A DNA stretch of 64,000 nt. Source: Paraescarpia echinospica (lineage: Eukaryota; Annelida; Polychaeta; Sabellida; Siboglinidae). The notes below the pieces were generated by a model that saw only the letters and a list, made by a program, of their open reading frames with translations, searched no databases and was not told the DNA's origin. Positions within the stretch are counted from its first letter, which is position 1, and each line of letters begins with the position of its first letter. The stretch spans positions 40,776,021 through 40,840,020 of the forward strand of contig CM034533.1 in NCBI GenBank assembly GCA_020002185.1, given 5' to 3'. Shown here in pieces: positions 10,299 to 22,400 of the stretch. Position numbers and translations under genes: made by a program.

Positions 10299-11535
10299 TA
10301 AACATTTCTCTGTGTTGTGAAACTGATTTCACCACCCATCAACCCACAACACCATGTCCTTCGTAGTACCTGCTGCCCACAACGATAAATTCCAATGCTC
10401 CTATTTTGTATAGATACTAGTAGACTGGAACCAACTCAACGAGCTGCATATCATATATGGTTTCAGCCGCTTATCTTGCGGCCCGCACAACCAATAGTGT
10501 CATACGCAACCACCCGGCGTAAACAATAGCCAGAAGTGGGTCCTTACAATGTATCCAGTGACAATCTGGTGTGTGAACATAATAGTTCTATTCATGAAAA
10601 CACTGACTGTTACTTTAACTGACTGTTATCTTAGTGCACCGTCTCGAACATTGGCAAGGACGTTTGGTAATGATCGGGGTATGTGACATCTGAATGCCTC
10701 CGTCGCTATATTGTTTGTTGATGACCAGCTGGTGAACGCATTTACACAGAAAATTGATATGGCACATCAGTAAAACACATGATCGCGATTTGTTTTTGTT
10801 CGTTTAACTAAGACACTTGTGGTGTGAACTGTTAGCTTACTGCTTAGACAAGTAGCGTTCAAACAAGCAATAAATAATGGATGTATTCTTTGGACACAAA
10901 GCAGTCATTTAAAACGGTAGTCTTAATTTAGCATTACGTTTTGCTGTGTGGCACACGGTCAAATATTACAATAGATTTCACTATACTCCATGAAGACGGC
11001 ACTGCGGTAATCTGTTGGAGGATATCGTGATAATTATTTCTTCTAAGCAAACACTCTTACCAACATATGTTAAGCATAGAAATGAGAGTCTGCATTTGGC
11101 TGCATTCATGTCAATACCAAGCATTATGTGTTGGGCAACACGTAGATCATGTTTGCATTAAAGCTGACAACAACGTGAGGTATCGGGATAATACTCAGTG
11201 TTACATTGTATTCGAGGCTGGAGTACAATGAGTTATCTGAATATCCATAATATTACTATCGAAATGGGTGAAGTGGAGTGGTAAAAAATTATGTAATGAA
11301 TAACGCATTTTTTATACACAAACTCAAATATGCAGACAGGTGGACATGTCTAGCGCCGGGCTACATCCTGCAGTAGGTGGACATGGCCTGTGTGAAAGAC
11401 AACAGGTAAAATGGATAGCCGTCTCATCAGAGTTATACATGAGAGACGAGGGCGTGTTGTTGGAATGATTGACAGAAAAACTAAATAAATCAAGGGTACT
11501 ATCGAGGGCAACCTCACTTCAAATTTAAAAGATAA
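10299..11535. other. intergenic, no feature seen
   Basis: No supported gene, repeat or RNA. Short frames only. Confidence 0.5.
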
Positions 11536-11539
11536 ATTG

Positions 11540-12038
11540 TACAACTAAATAACACCAAAGGAAACGCATATTGGGGTAGTTTCAAGGGTGACATCCTCCG
11601 AAAGACTAGACAAAGAAGAACAATCCAAACTACGAAACGTTAAACTATAGACCTAATAAGCAGAGGTTCGCTAAGCAACAGCTGCAAATGTGTTAACAGT
11701 GCCAGCTCCCTACCCGTGCAGAACTTGTAGAAAGATTTTCATGCCGACATTTGCTTTATTGACCACACGTGGACTCGGCGCACTCATTATTAAGAAATTA
11801 ACTATAATTAAATATATGATGTGATGGTCTTCATTGTTCCGATAGACAAGAGATTAATCAGCACACACGTTGTGTGATTAATATATTCCGACACACTATA
11901 TTATGACATTAATTAAGCTCTCATGCATGCAAAGATAAACCTATCAGCCTTCTTCAAATGTGAATGAACTGATGCACGTCACAAACTAACTAACACCGAA
12001 GGAAGCGTATCTTGAGGTGGTTTCTTGGGTGACATCCT
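11540..12038. repeat. tandem duplication unit 1 plus start of unit 2
   Basis: A block starting near AACTAAATAACACC (about 11542) recurs as AACTAACTAACACC (about 11982), giving a 441-bp period measured at ATCCT (11593 and 12034). The remainder of unit 2 resumes after the LINE, at 15989. The original array was therefore two units in direct orientation, later split by the LINE. Confidence 0.85.
11853..11882. promoter_or_regulatory. ATTAATCA...TGATTAAT inverted motif, copy 1
   Basis: Perfect 8-bp arms (11853-11860 and 11875-11882) flank a 14-bp core CACACG/CGTTGTG-like sequence. The same arms are kept in the second unit at 16241-16270, although the units differ at many positions. A homeodomain-type core (TAAT) is present. 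A regulatory role is only a guess. Confidence 0.25.
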
Positions 12039-12412
12039 GACGGTTTCACTTTTCGGTGTATGGGGTGTTTGCGGGTGGAATGTCTGATGAAAGAGGTGTG
12101 TAAGTTGACGGATATAGTGAAGGAGATGGAGGTGAGACTCATGGAAATAGATGGAACAGAGAGGGATGACAGAAGTTGAGAATACTACAACACAGAAGGA
12201 GCAGAGTTGTAACATGGAGACTGAAGAAAGGAGACTGAGAGGAGGGAAGGTGACAGGTGTGAAGGAACAAGGAAAGAACGAGGGAAAAGTGTTCGACAGA
12301 GAAAAAAAAAACGGGTCAGTGGGGATAGATCAACAGGTGGTCAGACTGTAATGAATGAGGAGAGACGCAACAGCGATACAGGTGGTGAACCACTGAGGCA
12401 GTTGGTAAGACT

Positions 12413-13313
12413 GTGAAACAGAAGACTGAGAAGAAGACAGATGGAAGAAGACAGAGTGTTCAGCAAAAGACAGAAAATGTGACAGGCGTGAAGGTGACAG
12501 GGGAGAAAGTGACCGTAAAGAAGGAGATAGGAGGGGAAAGGGACGGGAGAGGAGAGGAGAGAAGTAAATGTGATGGGAGAAAAGATGAAGAGACAAAAGT
12601 AAGTGAGAGTAAATGTGCTAGAAGAGAAGATGACAGTAGGAAAGGTGACAAGAGAAAAAGCGACAGGAAAGAATGGAACGGAAGAGAATGTGACAGGAGA
12701 GAAGGCGGCAGGGGGAAAGACAACAACCAGACAGATGCAAACTCGAGAAGGGGCTACTCTGAGGCAATGATTGAGGGGGCAATGAGAAAAGAGAGGGTGT
12801 TCATGGATGACACTATTCTGAGAAAGACAGATAAGACACTAAGTGAGGGGAAGGACGTCGTTGTTTGTCTACTGGGGGCTAGGATAGAGCATGTGACTGA
12901 AAAGGTTGAGAAGGTATTGGGGCATGGCAAGGGAGGGTCTATACTAGTACACGTAGGGACAAATAATGCAGACAAGGAGGGAACAACTGGGATAGTACAG
13001 AAGTACAGACAGTTAGTGAGGAAGCTAAAGAAGACAAGAGTTGAACAGATTCTCTCAGGAATTTTGCCAGTAATGGGAGGAAGGGGGGCAACATACAGAA
13101 ACTGCAAGAGGATGGCAATCAACGCACTAGTTGAGCAGATGTGTGAAGAAGAGGGGGTGGGATTCACAGACTTTATGTGGGTACTTTGTTAGGAGGAAAG
13201 ATATGTACATGAGAGATGGCCTCCATCTAAGTGGAAAGGGGGCAGCAGTATTTTCAGAGAACCTGCTGCGATCTGTTGACAGTGGGACAGGTTGCACCTA
13301 TTTAAACTAGATT
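12413..13313 (+). pseudogene. LINE ORF1 with SGNH-type esterase domain (frameshifted)
   Basis: The first ~120 residues are highly charged (K/R/E/D-rich, probable RNA-binding region). From about residue 130 the sequence matches the esterase domain found in CR1-clade ORF1 proteins: VVVCLLGARIEHV, then HVGTNNADKEGTTG, ILSGILPVMGGRG and NCKRMAINALVEQMC. The frame ends at 13192. A one-step shift near 13176 restores YFVRRKDMYMRDGLHLSGKG and runs to a stop at 13311-13313. The DGLHLS block supplies the Asp/His of the SGNH active site. The domain is known to aid LINE mobility; here the frameshift makes it inactive. Confidence 0.85.
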
Positions 13314-13369
13314 CGCAGGGGGGACTCATAGAGAAGCCTGACACTGGAGGCATAGATAAAGACAGCACA

Positions 13370-15855
13370 AATAAATCAGCAAACAACAGTTTGGAAAACT
13401 GTTCTGAAGCTGGATATAAATGTGTTTGTTTAAATGCAAGGAGTATAGTATACAAAAGAAATGAACTAAACATTATGGTAGAAGATATTGACTCTCACAT
13501 AATAGGTATAATCGAATCATGGGATACAACCGATATATATCAGATGCCGAATTGGGACTGACAGGATATGTAATATTTAGGAAAGATAGAATAGGAAGAA
13601 GGGGAGGTGGAGTTATTTTATATATTAAAGAATCTATCCAGGCTTATGAAATAAAATTAGAAAGAGCTGTTTGGTGTAACATAGTTACAAGAAACGGTTG
13701 GGTTAGTTTATCAAAGTCCAAACATAAGCATAGAAGAGAATGAAAAAGTACAAAATGCTATAAGGGAAGTGAGCAAATGGGACTGTATTATTATGGGGGA
13801 TTTTAACCATGGTCATATATAATGGAAATCTCTACAGAGTATGGGTAGTGAGGACCACAAGTTTTTAGTTTTAGTACAAGATAGTTTCTTTTATCAACAT
13901 GTGCTAGAACCAACCAGGGGTGAGAATGTGTTAGACATAGTTGTGTCCTCACAGAATGAATTAGTTTACAATGTCAAGTTATGTGAGCCATTGGGGAGTA
14001 GTGATCACAACCAGATACATTTTACCATCAAAGTAAAATCTGAAAGGAATAGTAAAAAGGAAATTTCCACAAAGGATGACATAAGGACATGAGGAAATAT
14101 TTAGCAGATAGACTGGAATAACACACTGAAGAATAAGACAGCAAAAGAATGCTGGAATATCTTAAACAGTGAAATTGAGTGCATCGTCGATAAATTTGTT
14201 CCCTTGAAAAAAACAAGGGAAAACGGTCCAAAAAGAAACACTTATCGAAAGAAGCCATTAAAAAAAATTAAGTACAAATAAATGATGTGGAAGTCATATA
14301 GACGTAGTGGAAATGATGAAGACTACAACATTTATAGAGAAGCACTAAACCAAGCTACAGCTGAAATTAGAAATTCAAAGAGAAGCAATGAACAAAATGC
14401 ATATGTTCGAAGCAAACAGAAAGTTCAGGTGAAGGTCGATCTTCTAGAAGATAGTGCTGGAAATATAATATCAAAGGAATTCTTAATGGCAGAAGACCTG
14501 AATGAGTATTTTAGTTTTGTGTTTACCAGAGAAGATATTAGTTCACTGCCAGTACCAGAGGCTAAGTTCAAGGGAGCAGAATCAGACTATTTAGGACAGT
14601 TAATTGTAACCCTGGAAATGGTAGTTAAGAAAATTAGGGATATGAATGATAATTTATCGCCTGCAGTGGATGGGATTCTGCCCAAACTATTATTGGAAAT
14701 TGTAGAACAAATTAGCATACCGCTTGCAACAGTTTTCAATGTGTCATTAGAAGTAGAAGTGGTTCCTTTAGAATGGAAGGAAGCAAACATTATACCGGTA
14801 TTTAAAAAAGGTTCCAGAAAAAAGTCAGAGAACTACAGACCAGTGAGTTTAACGTCAGTGATTTGCAAATTATTAAAGATTAATTAAAGATCACATGGTG
14901 GATTTTCTTGTTAAACATAACTTGTTAATCCCATCTCAACATGGGTTTCTAAAAGCGAGGTCATGCTTAACAAACATGTTATGGTTTTTGGAAGATATCA
15001 CTAAGTTGGTAGACGAGGGATCACCAGTAGATATCATCTACTTAGATTTACAGAAAGCTTTCGACAAAGTGCAAAATCAAAAATTACTGCTTAAACTAAA
15101 GGCCCATGGCATAGGAAATGGTAAAAATCAGTTTTGAGTGGGGTACCACAGGGTTCAGTACTGGGACCTATTTATTCTTAATATATATATATATAAATGA
15201 TTTGGATGATGATATAACAAGCAAGGTGTTGAAATTTGTTGATGATACAAAAGTGTTTAGAAGGATTAAAAGTGATGGAAATAGACAGCATTTACAAGAT
15301 GATCTTGACAGGTTGATCAAATGGTCTGAAAAGTGGCAAATGTTGTTCAATTTTGGGAAATGTAAATGCCTCCACATAGGACTTGGGAACAAATGTACAA
15401 TATTCAATGGGGGGTACTGTACTAAGTACTACTGTAAAACAAAAGGACTTAGGGTTAACCATTAGTGCTGATATGAAGGTATCAGAGCAGTGTGGAATTG
15501 CAGCTTCAAAAGAAAACAAAATCCTTGGATTAATTAGGCGAAATATAGCGTATAAGGAAAAAGAACTAATTATTCTGCTGTACAAAACAATAGCTAGGCC
15601 TCATTTAGAATATTGTATACAAGCGTGGAGGCCATACCGCAAGAAGGACATAGATTTGCTTGAAAGAGTACAGAGGAGAGCAACTAAAATGATACAAAAA
15701 CTGAGGGATCTTAGTTATGAAAAACGCCTAAAAGAATGTGGTTTAACAACACTGGAGATCAGGAGATTGATTTTCACAAAGGACTATAAATGAATGGAAC
15801 ATATTATTTGCTGATTATGTGGGTGTGAGTAGTGTGAATATGTTTAAAAATTAAA
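13370..15855 (+). pseudogene. LINE ORF2: endonuclease + reverse transcriptase (broken)
   Basis: The endonuclease part runs at 13420-14090: NARSIVYKRNEL, DSHIIGIIESW, GYVIFRKDRIGRRGGGVILY, CIIMGDF and SSDHNQIHF. The reverse transcriptase follows at about 14430-15480: ENYRPVSLTSVICKLL, HGFLKARSCLTNM, IIYLDLQKAFDKV, a shifted VPQGSVLGP at about 15140-15170, and FVDDTKVF, where the catalytic pair of Asp is kept. The C-terminal piece ends near SSVNMFKN. Stops and frameshifts lie near 13555, 13740, 13820, 14090, 14880, 15110 and 15450. Compared with the intact family, roughly 40 residues are missing before the VPQG block. Confidence 0.85.
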
Positions 15856-15879
15856 TCGACACATACCTCATAAGGTCAG

Positions 15880-15988
15880 GACACATGTAGATAAAAGGGT
15901 TGGAGTCTCGATAAGCCAAAGGGCTTCCTTGTCCACCTGCCACCTAGAGTTAATTCTCTGGGTGGCAATCTTGTTAAATCTTGTTATA
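15880..15988 (+). repeat. LINE 3' terminus with AATCTTGTTA units
   Basis: The last ~100 bp (GGACTCTCGATAAGCCAAAGG-like block, CCACCTGCCACCTAGAGTT) end in two partial AATCTTGTTA units. The second copy at 37455-37558 has the same block and three units. CR1-type LINEs typically end in a short microsatellite used for priming. Confidence 0.8.
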
Positions 15989-16380
15989 ATCCTCCGAAAA
16001 ACTACACGAAGAAGAACAATCCAAACTATGAAACATTAAATTATAGATCTATTAAGCAAAGGTTCGCAAGGCAAGAGCTGCAAATGTGTTAACAATGCCA
16101 GCTCACTACCTGTGCGGAACTTGTAGAAAGAGTTTCATGCCAACATTTCCCTTATGGGCCACATGCGGACCACCTCATTCATTAAGAAACTAACATTAAA
16201 GATATGATGTGATGGTTTTCATTGTTCCGACAGACAAGAGATTAATCAACACACATGTTGTGTGATTAATATATTCTGACACACTATACTACAACATTAA
16301 TTAAGCCCTCAAGTATGCAAAGATAAACATATCACCCTTCTTCAAATGTGAATGAACTGCTGCACATCACAAACATAACT
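15989..16380. repeat. tandem duplication unit 2 (remainder)
   Basis: Matches 11593-11985 with scattered substitutions and small indels, from ATCCTCCGAAA through GCAGGAACTTGTAGAAAG-like sequence to AATGTGAATGAACTG. It ends about 50 bp before the coding exon of the mucin gene. It is therefore either promoter/5' flank or 5' intron of that gene. Confidence 0.85.
16241..16270. promoter_or_regulatory. ATTAATCA...TGATTAAT inverted motif, copy 2
   Basis: The arms at 16241-16248 and 16263-16270 equal those of copy 1 at 11853-11882. It lies about 160 bp upstream of the mucin start codon. The role is unproven. Confidence 0.25.
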
Positions 16381-16397
16381 GTAACATAATAGTATAC

Positions 16398-16413
16398 TAT
16401 TATTTCCTTTCAG
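16398..16413 (+). promoter_or_regulatory. splice-acceptor-like site before the start codon
   Basis: CTATTATTTCCTTTCAG has a pyrimidine tract followed by AG at 16412-16413. It suggests that the start codon at 16432 lies in the second exon and that a 5' UTR exon exists upstream. No donor for it was identified. Confidence 0.45.
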
Positions 16414-16431
16414 GTATAAACACAATTCAAG

Positions 16432-19400
16432 ATGATAAACAAACAAGCAAGACAATATGTGAGATGCTACGTCATCTTAGTGTTAATGATAGCAGTAGTA
16501 TCATCTTGCGAAGATGTAACATGTACCACAATTACTGAAGCACTACCAACGACAACTACTGAAGCTCCAACAACCACAACTACTGAAGCTATAACAAACA
16601 CTACAACTGAAGCTCCAACAACTACAACTACTGAAGCTTCAACAACCACAACTACTGAAGCTATAACAAACACTACAACTGACGCTCCAACAACTACAAC
16701 TACTAAAGCTCCAACAACCACAACTACTGAAGCTGTAACAAACACTACAACTGAAGCTCCAACAACGACAACAACTGAAGTGCCAACAACAAAAACAACT
16801 GATGCTCCGACAACGACAACAACTGAAGCTCCAACAACGACAACAACTGAAGCTCCAACAACCACAACTACTGAAGCTGTAACAACCACTACAACAGAAG
16901 CTCCAACAACCACAACGACTGAAGCTCCAACAACGACAACTACTCAAGCTCAAACAACCACAACTACTGAAGCTTTAACAACAACTACAACTGAAGCTCC
17001 AACAACCAAAACTACTGAAGTTCCAACAACCACAACAACTGAAGTGCCAACAACTACAACTACTGAAGCTCCGACAACCACAACAACTGAAGCTCCAACA
17101 ACGACAACTACTGAAGCTCCAACAACCACAACTACTGAAGCTGTAACAACCACTACAACTGAAGCTCAAACAATCACAACTACTGAAGCTCAAACAATCA
17201 CAACTACTGAAGTTCCAACAACCACAGCAACTGAAGTGCCAACAACAAAAACAACTGATGCTCCGACAACCACAACAACTAAAGCTCCAACAACCACAAC
17301 TACTGAAGCTGCAACAACCACTACAACTGAAGCTCCAACAACCACAACGACTGAAGCTCCAACAACCACAACTACTGAAGCTCCAACAACCACAACAACT
17401 GAAGTGCCAACAACAAGAACAACTGATGCTCCGACAACCACAACAACTGAAGCTCTAACAACGACAACTACTGAAGATCCAACAACCACAACCACTGAAG
17501 CTCCAACAACCACAACTACTGAAGCTCCAACAACCACACCAACTGAAGCTCCAACAACCACAACTACTGAAGCTCCAACAACCACAATTACTGAAGCTTT
17601 AACAACCACTACAACTGAAGCTCCAACAACTACAACAACTGAGGCTCCAACAACCACAACTACTGAACCACTTACTACTTCAACAAGTGAAGCTCCAACA
17701 ACCACAACAACTGAAATGCCAACAACTACAACTACTGAAGCTCCGACAACTACAACAACTGAAGCTCCAACAACGACAACTACTCAAGCTCAAACAACCA
17801 CAACTACTGAAGCTGTAACAACAACTACAACTGAAGCTCCAACAACCACAACTACTGAAGTTCCAACAACCACAACAACTGAAGTGCCAACAACTACAAC
17901 TACTGAAGCTCCAACAACCACAACAACTGAAGCTCCAACAACGACAACTACTGAAGCTCCAACAACCACAACTACTGAAGCTGTAACAACCACTACAACT
18001 GAAGCTCAAACAATCACAACTACTGAAGCTCCAACAACCACAACTACTGAAGCTCCAACAACCACAACAACTGAAGTGCCAACAACAAAAACAACTGATG
18101 CTCCGACAACCACAACAACTGAAGCTCCAATGACAACAACTGAAGCTCCAACAACCACAATGACTGAAGCTCCAACAACCACAACTACTGAAGCTCCAAC
18201 AACCACAACAACTGAAGTGCCAACAACAAGAACAACTGATGCTCCGACAACCACAACAACTGAAGCTCTAACAACTACAACAACTGAAGATCCAACAACC
18301 ACAACCACTGAAGCTCCAACAACCACAACTATTGAAGCTCCAACAACCACAACTACTGAAGCTCCAACAACCACAACTACTGAAGCTCCAACAACCACAA
18401 CTACTGAAGCTTTAACAACCACTACAACTGAAGCTCAAACAACTACAACAACTGAGGCTCCAACAACCACAACTACTGAACCACTTACTACTTCAACAAG
18501 TGAAGCTCCAACAACCACAACAACTGAAGTGCCAACAACTACAACTACTGAAACTCCGACAACTACAACAACTGAAGCTCCAACAACTACAACTACTGAA
18601 GCTCCAACAGCCACAACAACTGAAGTGCCAACAACTACAACTACTGAAGCTCCGACAACTACAACAACTGAAGCTCCAACAACGACAACTACTCAAGCTC
18701 AAACAACCACAACTACTGAAGCTGTAACAACAACTACAACTGAAGCTCCAACAACCACAACTACTGAAGTGCCAACAACAAGAACAACTGATGCTCCGAC
18801 AACCACAACAACTGAAGCTCTAACAACGACAACTACTGAAGATCCAACAACCACAAGAACTGAAGCTTTAACAACCACTACAACTGAAACTCCAACAACT
18901 ACAACAACTGAGGCTCCAACAACCACAACTACTGAACTATTTACTACGTCAACAAGTGAAGCTCCAACAACCACAACAACTGAAGTGCCAACAACTACTA
19001 ATACTGAAGCTCCGACAACCACAACAACTGAAGCTGTAACAACCACTACAACTGAAGCTGCAACAACCACAACAACTGAAGCTCCAACAACCACAACAAC
19101 TGAAGCTCCAACAACCACAACTACTGAAGCTGTAACAACCACTACAACTGAAGCTGCAACAACCACTACAACTGAAGCTCCAACAACTACAACAACTGAG
19201 GCTCCAACAACCACAACTACTGAACCACTTACTACATCAACAAGTGAAGCTCCAACAACCACAACAACTGAAGTGCCAACAACTACAACTACTGAAGCTC
19301 CGACAACTACAACAACTGAAGCTCCAACAACGACAACTACTCAAGCTCAAACAACCACAACTACTGAAGCTGTAACAACTACAACTGAAGCACCAACAAC

Positions 19401-22400
19401 CACAACTACTGAAGTTCCAACAACCACAACAACTGAAGCTCCAACAACTACAACAACTGAGGCTCCAACAACCACAACTACTGAACCACTTACTACTTCA
19501 ACAAGTGAACCTCCAACAACCACAACAACTGAAGTGCCAACAACTACAACTACTGAAGCTCCGACAACTACAACAACTGAAGCTCCAACAACGACAACTA
19601 CTCAAGCTCCAACAACCACAACTACTCAAGCTGTAACAACTACAAATGAAGCTCCAACAACCACAACTACTGAAGCTCCAACAACCACAACAACTGAAGA
19701 GCCAACAACAAATGCAACTGATGCTCCGACAACCACAACAACTGAAGCTCCAACGACAGCAACTGAAGCTCCAACAACCACAACTACTGAAGCTGTAACA
19801 ACCACTACAACTGAAGCTCCAACAACCACAATGACTGAAGCTCCAACAACCACAACTACTGAAGCTCCAACAACCACAACAACTGAAGTGCCAACAACAA
19901 GAACAACTGATGCTCCGACAACCACAACAACTGAAGCTCCAACAACGACAACTATTGAAGCTCCAACAACCACAACTACTGAAGCTGTAACAACCACTAC
20001 AACTGAAGCTCAAACAACCACAACTACTGAAGCTCCAACAACCACAACTACTGAAGCTCCAACAACCACAACAACTGAAGTGCCAACAACAAAAGCAACT
20101 GATGCTCTGACAACCACAACAACTGAAGCTCCAACGACAACAACTGAAGCTCCAACAACCACAACTACTGAAGCTGTAACAACCACTACAACAGAAGCTC
20201 CAACAACCACAACGACTGAAGCTCCAACAACGACAACTACTCAAGCTCAAACAACCACAACTACTGAAGCTTTAACAACAACTACAACTGAAGCTCCAAC
20301 AACCAAAACTACTGAAGTTCCAACAACCACAACAACTGAAGTGCCAACAACTACAACTACTGAAGCTCCGACAACCACAACAACTGAAGCTCCAACAACG
20401 ACAACTACTGAAGCTCCAACAACCACAACTACTGAAGCTGTAACAACCACTACAACTGAAGCTCAAACAATCACAACTACTGAAGCTCAAACAATCACAA
20501 CTACTGAAGTTCCAACAACCACAGCAACTGAAGTGCCAACAACAAAAACAACTGATGCTCCGACAACCACAACAACTAAAGCTCCAACAACCACAACAAC
20601 TGAAGCTGCAACAACCACTACAACTGAAGCTCCAACAACCACAACGACTGAAGCTCCAACAACCACAACTACTGAAGCTCCAACAACCACAACAACTGAA
20701 GTGCCAACAACAAGAACAACTGATGCTCCGACAACCACAACAACTGAAGCTCTAACAACGACAACTACTGAAGATCCAACAACCACAACCACTGAAGCTC
20801 CAACAACCACAACTACTGAAGCTCCAACAACCACACCAACTGAAGCTCCAACAACCACAACTACTGAAGCTCCAACAACCACAATTACTGAAGCTTTAAC
20901 AACCACTACAACTGAAGCTCCAACAACTACAACAACTGAGGCTCCAACAACCACAACTACTGAACCACTTACTACTTCAACAAGTGAAGCTCCAACAACC
21001 ACAACAACTGAAATGCCAACAACTACAACTACTGAAGCTCCGACAACTACAACAACTGAAGCTCCAACAACGACAACTACTCAAGCTCAAACAACCACAA
21101 CTACTGAAGCTGTAACAACAACTACAACTGAAGCTCCAACAACCACAACTACTGAAGTTCCAACAACCACAACAACTGAAGTGCCAACAACTACAACTAC
21201 TGAAGCTCCAACAACCACAACAACTGAAGCTCCAACAACGACAACTACTGAAGCTCCAACAACCACAACTACTGAAGCTGTAACAACCACTACAACTGAA
21301 GCTCAAACAATCACAACTACTGAAGCTCCAACAACCACAACTACTGAAGCTCCAACAACCACAACAACTGAAGTGCCAACAACAAAAACAACTGATGCTC
21401 CGACAACCACAACAACTGAAGCTCCAATGACAACAACTGAAGCTCCAACAACCACAACTACTGAAGCTGTAACAATCACTACAACTGAAGCTCCAACAAC
21501 CACAACGACTGAAGCTCCAACAACCACAACTACTGAAGCTCCAACAACCACAACAACTGAAGTGCCAACAACAAGAACAACTGATGCTCCGACAACCACA
21601 ACAACTGAAGCTCTAACAACTACAACAACTGAAGATCCAACAACCACAACCACTGAAGCTCCAACAACCACAACTATTGAAGCTCCAACAACCACAACTA
21701 CTGAAGCTCCAACAACCACAACTACTGAAGCTCCAACAACCACAACTACTGAAGCTTTAACAACCACTACAACTGAAGCTCAAACAACTACAACAACTGA
21801 GGCTCCAACAACCACAACTACTGAACCACTTACTACTTCAACAAGTGAAGCTCCAACAACCACAACAACTGAAGTGCCAACAACTACAACTACTGAAACT
21901 CCGACAACTACAACAACTGAAGCTCCAACAACTACAACTACTGAAGCTCCAACAGCCACAACAACTGAAGTGCCAACAACTACAACTACTGAAGCTCCGA
22001 CAACTACAACAACTGAAGCTCCAACAACGACAACTACTCAAGCTCAAACAACCACAACTACTGAAGCTGTAACAACAACTACAACTGAAGCTCCAACAAC
22101 CACAACTACTGAAGTGCCAACAACAAGAACAACTGATGCTCCGACAACCACAACAACTGAAGCTCTAACAACGACAACTACTGAAGATCCAACAACCACA
22201 AGAACTGAAGCTTTAACAACCACTACAACTGAAACTCCAACAACTACAACAACTGAGGCTCCAACAACCACAACTACTGAACTATTTACTACGTCAACAA
22301 GTGAAGCTCCAACAACCACAACAACTGAAGTGCCAACAACTACTAATACTGAAGCTCCGACAACCACAACAACTGAAGCTGTAACAACCACTACAACTGA

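Larger units (their letters stand above)
12039..15988 (+). mobile_element. near full-length CR1/L2-like LINE, inactive
   Basis: The element is about 3.95 kb and flanked by ATCCT on both sides (12034-12038 and 15989-15993), which lies exactly at the unit junction of the 441-bp duplication, so its boundaries can be read with confidence. It has a purine-rich 5' region, an ORF1 with an esterase domain, an ORF2 with endonuclease and reverse transcriptase, and a 3' end with AATCTTGTTA repeats. Both ORFs are broken by frameshifts and stops. A second copy with the same 3' end is at 36819-37558. Confidence 0.9.

Noticed and set aside
12330..13167. Minus-strand Ser/Pro/Phe-rich frames of 88-137 codons
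   Set aside because: Complement of the purine-rich LINE ORF1. The plus strand has the recognisable esterase domain.
17258..22072. Plus-strand Gln/Leu/Lys-rich frames inside the mucin exon
   Set aside because: Alternative-frame shadows of the same repeat.
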